10,374 nt of DNA. It comes from a bacterium. Lineage in GTDB: Bacteria > Patescibacteriota > Minisyncoccia > UBA6257 > 2-01-FULL-56-20. Positions 6,925 to 10,374 of the stretch are shown here, one piece after another. Every line of letters begins with the position of its first letter. Position 1 is the first letter of the stretch. The DNA is taken from contig JAKALK010000032.1 of assembly GCA_021813155.1 (NCBI GenBank), positions 1-10,374 of the forward strand, read 5' to 3'. The notes under the pieces were generated by a model, which ran no database searches, was not told the origin of the DNA, and saw only the letters and a program-made list of their open reading frames with translations. The position numbers and the translations under genes are program-made.

Positions 6925-7953
6925 CTAGTCCTCTCTTATTCTATATGCACCGTTTTCGAGGCGCTCGAAGAACCTGCGGTTTTGTAGGTTTACTAAAATA
7001 GTGTTAGGTTTGATAATTCTTTCCCTCGAAAGTGCTAACGAGATATCCTTTGTTTTCATAGGCCCGTTTTCCTTGAGAATACGTCGGATAACTTCTTGAA
7101 CCGTTCCCGGCCTGTACCCCCTTTCGGCTAAGCCGTAAATTCCGCGGCCAACCAGAACGAAACGTTTATCTTTTATTAATTCGTTGTGGACAGTAGGAGA
7201 TAAGGCAACTTTGCGATTAAAGCTTGTTTCGTTAATTTTTTGCGTAATCGTTTCGAAGTGGAGAGGTTCATTTGATTTCTTAAGAACTAAATAGATGCGA
7301 TCTCGAATGTTGGCTGGTTTGATTTCCGGCCATTCAGCAAGACCCGTGTCTCCAAACGGGTTTGTATGAACTTTCTTAGAAACACCCAGGTAGTTTTTTG
7401 CATAGGCCTCTTTCGTTTTTTCTGAATCTTTGAATTCGCTAAATAATTCATCAAATTTTCCAGCGAGAGCCAATTCTCGCTTAGGTTTCAAGAATTTTGA
7501 AAACTGATTGATGAATTTAACAGCTTCTCCCATGGTTTCTTTGTTTAGGAAGTAGAATGGCCAAAATTCTTTATCCTCGCCGTGGAAGAAGAATTCCCCA
7601 GAAGTTTCGATGAGGAAATTAAGATGATTGCGATTTAGCCCGTCGGCGACGGAGTTCAACTGGCTGAGTAAAATGTCTTCTTTTACTAATCCGCCTGAGG
7701 CCTGTAGGTACTTTTTGCCTTTTTGCAAAATACCCTGACATTCCGGGTTTTGGGTTATTTTTGTTTTAAGGATGCCTAGGCTGGCGTTTTCAATCTGGCG
7801 GATTCTCTCACGTGTTAATTTGTATTTCTCTCCGATTGCTGCGAGGGTTTGTGGCTCTTGGTTTTGTAAACCAAAACGGCCCGCGATAACCTCTTTCTGG
7901 CGAGGATTCAGGTTGTCTAAAAGTGAATCAATTGTTTTTCTAATTTGTGCCAT
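6925..7953 (-). CDS. Sigma-70 region 4 / HARE-HTH fusion regulator
   Basis: This 342-residue protein opens with a sigma-70 region 4-like module. NLNPRQKEVIAGRFGL (14-29) is followed by the helix-turn-helix TLAAIGEKYKLTRERIRQIE (36-55), which in sigma factors contacts the -35 element and the core flap. There is no region 2, so it should not melt promoters on its own. Residues about 66-200 are helical and unassigned. Residues 206-270 resemble HARE-HTH, the fold of the RNA polymerase delta subunit: IRDRIYLVLKKSNEPLHFE begins it and VLVGRGIYGLAE closes it. A second winged helix (about 274-339) follows, ending in FERLENGAYRI. The ATG is preceded by a weak AAGG and by a good promoter only 12 bases away. 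The gene ends with in-frame tandem stops TAG-TAA. I infer a transcription regulator bound to RNA polymerase or promoters. It may control the adjacent operon, but nothing proves that. Confidence 0.9.
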   Translation of the reverse strand: MAQIRKTIDSLLDNLNPRQKEVIAGRFGLQNQEPQTLAAIGEKYKLTRERIRQIENASLGILKTKITQNPECQGILQKGKKYLQASGGLVKEDILLSQLNSVADGLNRNHLNFLIETSGEFFFHGEDKEFWPFYFLNKETMGEAVKFINQFSKFLKPKRELALAGKFDELFSEFKDSEKTKEAYAKNYLGVSKKVHTNPFGDTGLAEWPEIKPANIRDRIYLVLKKSNEPLHFETITQKINETSFNRKVALSPTVHNELIKDKRFVLVGRGIYGLAERGYRPGTVQEVIRRILKENGPMKTKDISLALSRERIIKPNTILVNLQNRRFFERLENGAYRIRED

Positions 7954-7965
7954 TTAAACCTTGTT

Positions 7966-7995
7966 ATTATAAACATATTTACAAAAAATAGTCAA
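7966..7995 (-). promoter_or_regulatory. Strong sigma-70 promoter for the sigma4/HARE regulator
   Basis: On the minus strand, TTGACT (7990-7995, 5 of 6 consensus) and TATAAT (7966-7971, perfect) are separated by 18 bases, mostly A and T. Transcription would start near the GG at 7959-7960, so the mRNA leader would be about 6 bases before the ATG at 7953. The promoter sits in the 53-base gap after secF. It is the clearest promoter in the window. Confidence 0.72.
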
Positions 7996-8006
7996 ATGGG
8001 GAAAAG

Positions 8007-8906
8007 TTATTTTCGGCTTAGGTTATGCCAGACCAATAGAAGGGGGCTGGCGACGAAGATTGATGAATAAACACCGGTTGTAACCCCCACCAAGAGGGTA
8101 AGTATGAAATAAGTGAGGCTTGCAGGCCCTACAACAATTAGGGCAATAAGAACTAGGATGAGTGTGAGCGAGGTATTTATTGATCGGGCCATAGTCTGAT
8201 TAATGCTCCCGTTTATAAGGCTGCTAAAGTCTGTTTTTCCATGATCTAGAAAAAGATTTTCTCTAACGCGATCGAAAACAACAATGGTGTCGTGAACGGA
8301 AAATCCCATAACAACAAGTAGGGCAACTATAAAGTTGGTGTCAATTTCGATATTCGAATAGTGCCCAAGTAACGCGATCAACCCAGCAGGAATGACGATA
8401 TCGTGAAAGAGGGTGACCATGGTAATGACGCCGTACTTCCACGAACTTACCGGTTTTGATACTTTGCGGAACGAAAAGGCAATGTATAAAGATACGGCGA
8501 TGATCGCAACAATAACTGCTGTGATGGCGTTTTTTCGAAGTTTTTCTCCTACTGACGGACCAATTGATTGAAAACTCAACTCTTCAAAAGTAGGGTATTT
8601 GTTCTTGAGAAGCGATGCGAATTTTTGATGACTGGCCTGATCGATTGATTGAAGTCTGACTAAGAATGATTGGTTATCGAGGTCGAAGTTGATTTTAATT
8701 TCGCCAACGTCTTTTAGCTCTGACTTCAAGAATGTTTCTAATTCCTCAATTTTTGGCGCTTGTTCTTTGATGACGAATTGCCAAAGAGTACCGCCCTTAA
8801 AGTCTATAGCTTCCTTGAAGCCAAATATAAATATAAATATAAGACTAAGACCCACAAGAACTCCTGAAACACCGAGGAAAATAGCTTTGTGTCGAATAAT
8901 GTTCAT
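8007..8906 (-). CDS. secF: Protein translocase subunit SecF
   Basis: SecF is the second half of the SecDF complex, which uses the ion gradient to help pull exported proteins through SecYEG. The 299-residue protein has six predicted membrane helices: one at about 8-30 and five between about 127 and 293. The extracytoplasmic domain lies between the first two. Family motifs are IDFKGGT (34-40), GPSVGEKL (116-123), FHD (167-169), GFSVHDTIVVFDRVREN (201-217) and SINQTMARSINTSLT (224-238). D206 and R231 sit where the functionally important TM4 Asp and TM5 Arg of SecF are expected. Length is close to the family norm. The start is 4 bases after the secD stop, so translation is probably coupled. No Shine-Dalgarno is visible. 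The call is secure. Confidence 0.97.
   Translation of the reverse strand: MNIIRHKAIFLGVSGVLVGLSLIFIFIFGFKEAIDFKGGTLWQFVIKEQAPKIEELETFLKSELKDVGEIKINFDLDNQSFLVRLQSIDQASHQKFASLLKNKYPTFEELSFQSIGPSVGEKLRKNAITAVIVAIIAVSLYIAFSFRKVSKPVSSWKYGVITMVTLFHDIVIPAGLIALLGHYSNIEIDTNFIVALLVVMGFSVHDTIVVFDRVRENLFLDHGKTDFSSLINGSINQTMARSINTSLTLILVLIALIVVGPASLTYFILTLLVGVTTGVYSSIFVASPLLLVWHNLSRK
8823..8840 (-). repeat. Hexanucleotide tandem repeat inside secF
   Basis: Three exact copies of AAATAT (plus strand) encode the alternating Ile-Phe run in the first membrane helix of SecF. The 6-base unit keeps the frame if copies are gained or lost, so slippage would lengthen or shorten the helix by two residues. Confidence 0.6.
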
Positions 8907-8910
8907 GGTT

Positions 8911-10164
8911 TTAAATTTTGGGTGATAAATTTTTAGTGTATAAGTCCTTTAACATGACTTTAAGTAAGAGGCGGGTCGTTGTTATGGCCGAAAACATACT
9001 AGCCAAGACACCGATTAAGAGCGTAATTGCAAATCCTTTCACAAAGCTGGTAGTTAGGAAGTAAAGGACAGCAGCCGTGATGATGGTGGAAATATTGGAA
9101 TCTCGGATTGACGGCCAGGCGCGCCTAAAACCTTCTTGAATTGCACTCGTGCGCGACAAACCTTTTTTGATTTCTTCTTTGACTCTTTCGAAAATGAGGA
9201 TGTTGGCATCGACAGCCATCCCTATTGTTAGAATGAATCCCGCTAAACCAGCCAGAGTCATTGTGACCGAAAACAATTTAAAGATACCGAGGGTTAAAAA
9301 TATATAAATTAAAAGAGCGATGACAGCAAAGACGCCGAGAAAGCGGTAATAAAGAATCATAAAAATCATCACGATGAGAGCGCCGATTAACCCTGCGACT
9401 AGAGCCTTATGGAGAGAATCGGCTCCCAGTGTGGCACTCACGGTTTGCTGATTAATGAGAGTAATTGGTGCTGGTAGGGCGCCAGCATTGAAACGCTCAA
9501 CCAGTGCGCGAGCGGTTTGAATCGTGAATTGGCCAGTAATAACAGCTTGTCCGCCACTGATTTTTTCTTGAACTACTGGGGCTTCTATTAGATTATTGTC
9601 GAGGAAGATGGCGATTGGTTTGCCGACGTTTGCCTCGGTCATTTTTTCAAAAATGCCGGCGCCTTCGTCATTGAACGAAATTGAAACCTGAGGCTTGCCT
9701 GAAGTTTGATTAAAAGTTAAAGCAGCCGATTTTATATAGCGGCCGGTGAGATTAGTATAATTGAATTTTGTGCTGGAGCCGTTTTGCTCAACTTCTCTAA
9801 AATCTAGAAGCGGAGTGGCTCCAATCTGAGCAATGGCGTCTTCAATTTTTTTAACTCCAGCTAGTTCGACAATTAATTCACTCCCTCCAGAAGACCGGGA
9901 GATAAAAACCTGCGGTTCACTGACTCCGAAGAGATTTACCCGCTTTTCGATAACATCTCTTAGTCCATTTAAGACTGATTCTTGATCTCCAGTAGGTACT
10001 TTTACAAGATCGACTTGATAAATTAAGTGGCTACCTCCGACAAGATCTAGACCTAACCGCCAAGGTAAATTTTTAATACCAAAACCACTGGGTTGGATAA
10101 AGATTCCAGCTAAGACAGTAATGATAATAATGAGGGATAAAAATAGCCCGGGGTGTCGGTGCAT
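8911..10164 (-). CDS. secD: Protein translocase subunit SecD
   Basis: SecD pairs with SecF in the membrane and provides the large extracytoplasmic domain that captures emerging polypeptides. The 417-residue protein has one N-terminal helix (about 7-23), a domain outside the membrane (about 25-240) and five C-terminal helices (about 243-400). Motifs are LGLDLVGG (37-44), AGALPAP (217-223), SATLGADSL (233-241), GMAVDANILIFERVKEE (315-331) and RDSNISTIITA (354-364). D319 matches the membrane Asp needed for ion-driven function. The protein is shorter than E. coli SecD (615) because the periplasmic region is reduced, as in many SecD proteins outside Proteobacteria. The ATG at 10162-10164 gives a normal short N-terminus before helix 1. 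No Shine-Dalgarno is present. The call is secure. Confidence 0.97.
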   Translation of the reverse strand: MHRHPGLFLSLIIIITVLAGIFIQPSGFGIKNLPWRLGLDLVGGSHLIYQVDLVKVPTGDQESVLNGLRDVIEKRVNLFGVSEPQVFISRSSGGSELIVELAGVKKIEDAIAQIGATPLLDFREVEQNGSSTKFNYTNLTGRYIKSAALTFNQTSGKPQVSISFNDEGAGIFEKMTEANVGKPIAIFLDNNLIEAPVVQEKISGGQAVITGQFTIQTARALVERFNAGALPAPITLINQQTVSATLGADSLHKALVAGLIGALIVMIFMILYYRFLGVFAVIALLIYIFLTLGIFKLFSVTMTLAGLAGFILTIGMAVDANILIFERVKEEIKKGLSRTSAIQEGFRRAWPSIRDSNISTIITAAVLYFLTTSFVKGFAITLLIGVLASMFSAITTTRLLLKVMLKDLYTKNLSPKI

Positions 10165-10171
10165 TGAATTT

Positions 10172-10201
10172 ACTTTAACACAGATTTGATTGGAATGGCA
10201 A
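10172..10201 (-). promoter_or_regulatory. Putative sigma-70 promoter for secD-secF
   Basis: On the minus strand, TTGCCA (10196-10201, 5 of 6) and TAAAGT (10172-10177, 4 of 6) are separated by 18 bases. The -10 box ends 7 bases before the secD ATG, so the transcript would begin within a base or so of the start codon. The match is moderate; its position parallels the other two promoters in the window. Confidence 0.45.
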
Positions 10202-10234
10202 GTTTCATTAAAATAAGTTGTTATAAGCTTGCAT

Positions 10235-10264
10235 TTGGTTGTGCCCAGGGGTGTCGGATATATT
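10235..10264 (+). promoter_or_regulatory. Weak candidate promoter for the PIG-L gene
   Basis: On the plus strand, TATATT (10259-10264, 5 of 6) lies 18 bases after TTGGTT (10235-10240, 3 of 6). It would give a leader of about 28 bases to the ATG at 10299. The region is A/T-rich and other -10-like sequences overlap, so this is only a suggestion. Confidence 0.25.
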
Positions 10265-10298
10265 AATAATTTTCGGATGGATTGCGAGTAACTCTAAA

Positions 10299-10374
10299 AT
10301 GAAGGAACTTTTACTTGGCGCCAAAGAGAAAGGTTTAGTGATAGTGGCCCACCCCGATGACGAGACGATTTGGA
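10299..10374 (+). CDS. PIG-L/LmbE-family deacetylase (N-terminal fragment; gene continues past right edge)
   Basis: Only 25 codons are in the window. They read as a short basic helix (MKELLLGAKEKG), then the strand LVIV running into AHPDDE (residues 17-22), the signature of PIG-L/LmbE zinc-dependent N-acetylglucosamine deacetylases. In characterised members such as MshB, the His and second Asp of this motif bind zinc and the first Asp is the general base. These residues are H18, D21 and D20 here. Substrates in the family include GlcNAc-phosphatidylinositol, mycothiol precursors and other N-acetyl sugars; which applies cannot be told from this piece. I chose the ATG at 10299. The frame stays open upstream to a GTG at 10251, but that extension looks unlike the family. 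The gene is divergent from secD. Confidence 0.85.
   Translation, partial: MKELLLGAKEKGLVIVAHPDDETIW

Noticed and set aside
7972..8006. Terminator after secF
   Set aside because: A T-rich stretch is present on the minus strand but no hairpin precedes it; the stretch is better explained as the spacer of the next promoter.
10251..10298. GTG-initiated N-terminal extension of the PIG-L gene
   Set aside because: The frame is open but the added 16 residues do not resemble the start of PIG-L proteins, which begin just before the AHPDDE strand.
1..10374. Alternative genetic code (TGA read as Gly, as in some CPR lineages)
   Set aside because: All complete genes end in TAA or TAG at sensible family lengths and read normally in the standard bacterial code, so nothing here calls for recoding.

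Overview
The window is a compact bacterial chromosome segment at roughly 40% G+C by eye. It carries eight genes on the minus strand and the start of one gene on the plus strand. Almost every base is coding: within the gene sets the gaps are 4 to 17 bases. The gene families point to the Candidate Phyla Radiation (Patescibacteria, in the Parcubacteria/Microgenomates part). The strongest pointers are the large double zinc-ribbon proteins, the VirD4-like ATPase with its membrane-anchored partner, and the sigma-region-4/HARE-HTH fusion. This placement comes from remembered family distribution, not from a search.

Right end (about 8007-10374): secD and secF form a two-gene unit with a 4-base gap, encoding the membrane partner of the Sec translocon that drives late steps of protein export. 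A 134-base divergent intergenic region separates secD from the first 25 codons of a plus-strand PIG-L/LmbE-type deacetylase, which runs off the right edge. Centre (6925-7953): a single gene encodes a protein with a sigma-70 region 4 helix-turn-helix at the N-terminus and HARE-HTH-like winged helices at the C-terminus. It has no sigma region 2, so it is probably a regulator and not a true sigma factor.

Left two thirds (1-6859): five tightly packed minus-strand genes look like one operon. In transcription order they are: a 456-residue protein with one membrane anchor; a 195-residue protein with two membrane segments; a 490-residue soluble VirD4/TraG-type ATPase; and two tandem paralogous proteins of about 560-600 residues with CxxC zinc-ribbon pairs at both ends. 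The second paralog is cut by the left edge. The first and third products look like the two halves of a protein that I recall as usually fused in this group. I infer a membrane-bound DNA (or protein) pumping complex of type IV secretion ancestry. The zinc-ribbon pair has unknown function and may be its partner or cargo. This operon is the best candidate for an undescribed system.

Three well-placed sigma-70-like promoters, upstream of secD, the sigma4/HARE gene and the five-gene operon, would start transcription only about 1-6 bases before the ATG. None of the nine starts has a good Shine-Dalgarno sequence. The window therefore suggests leaderless or SD-independent initiation. I saw no tRNA, rRNA, CRISPR array, insertion sequence, integrase or relaxase.
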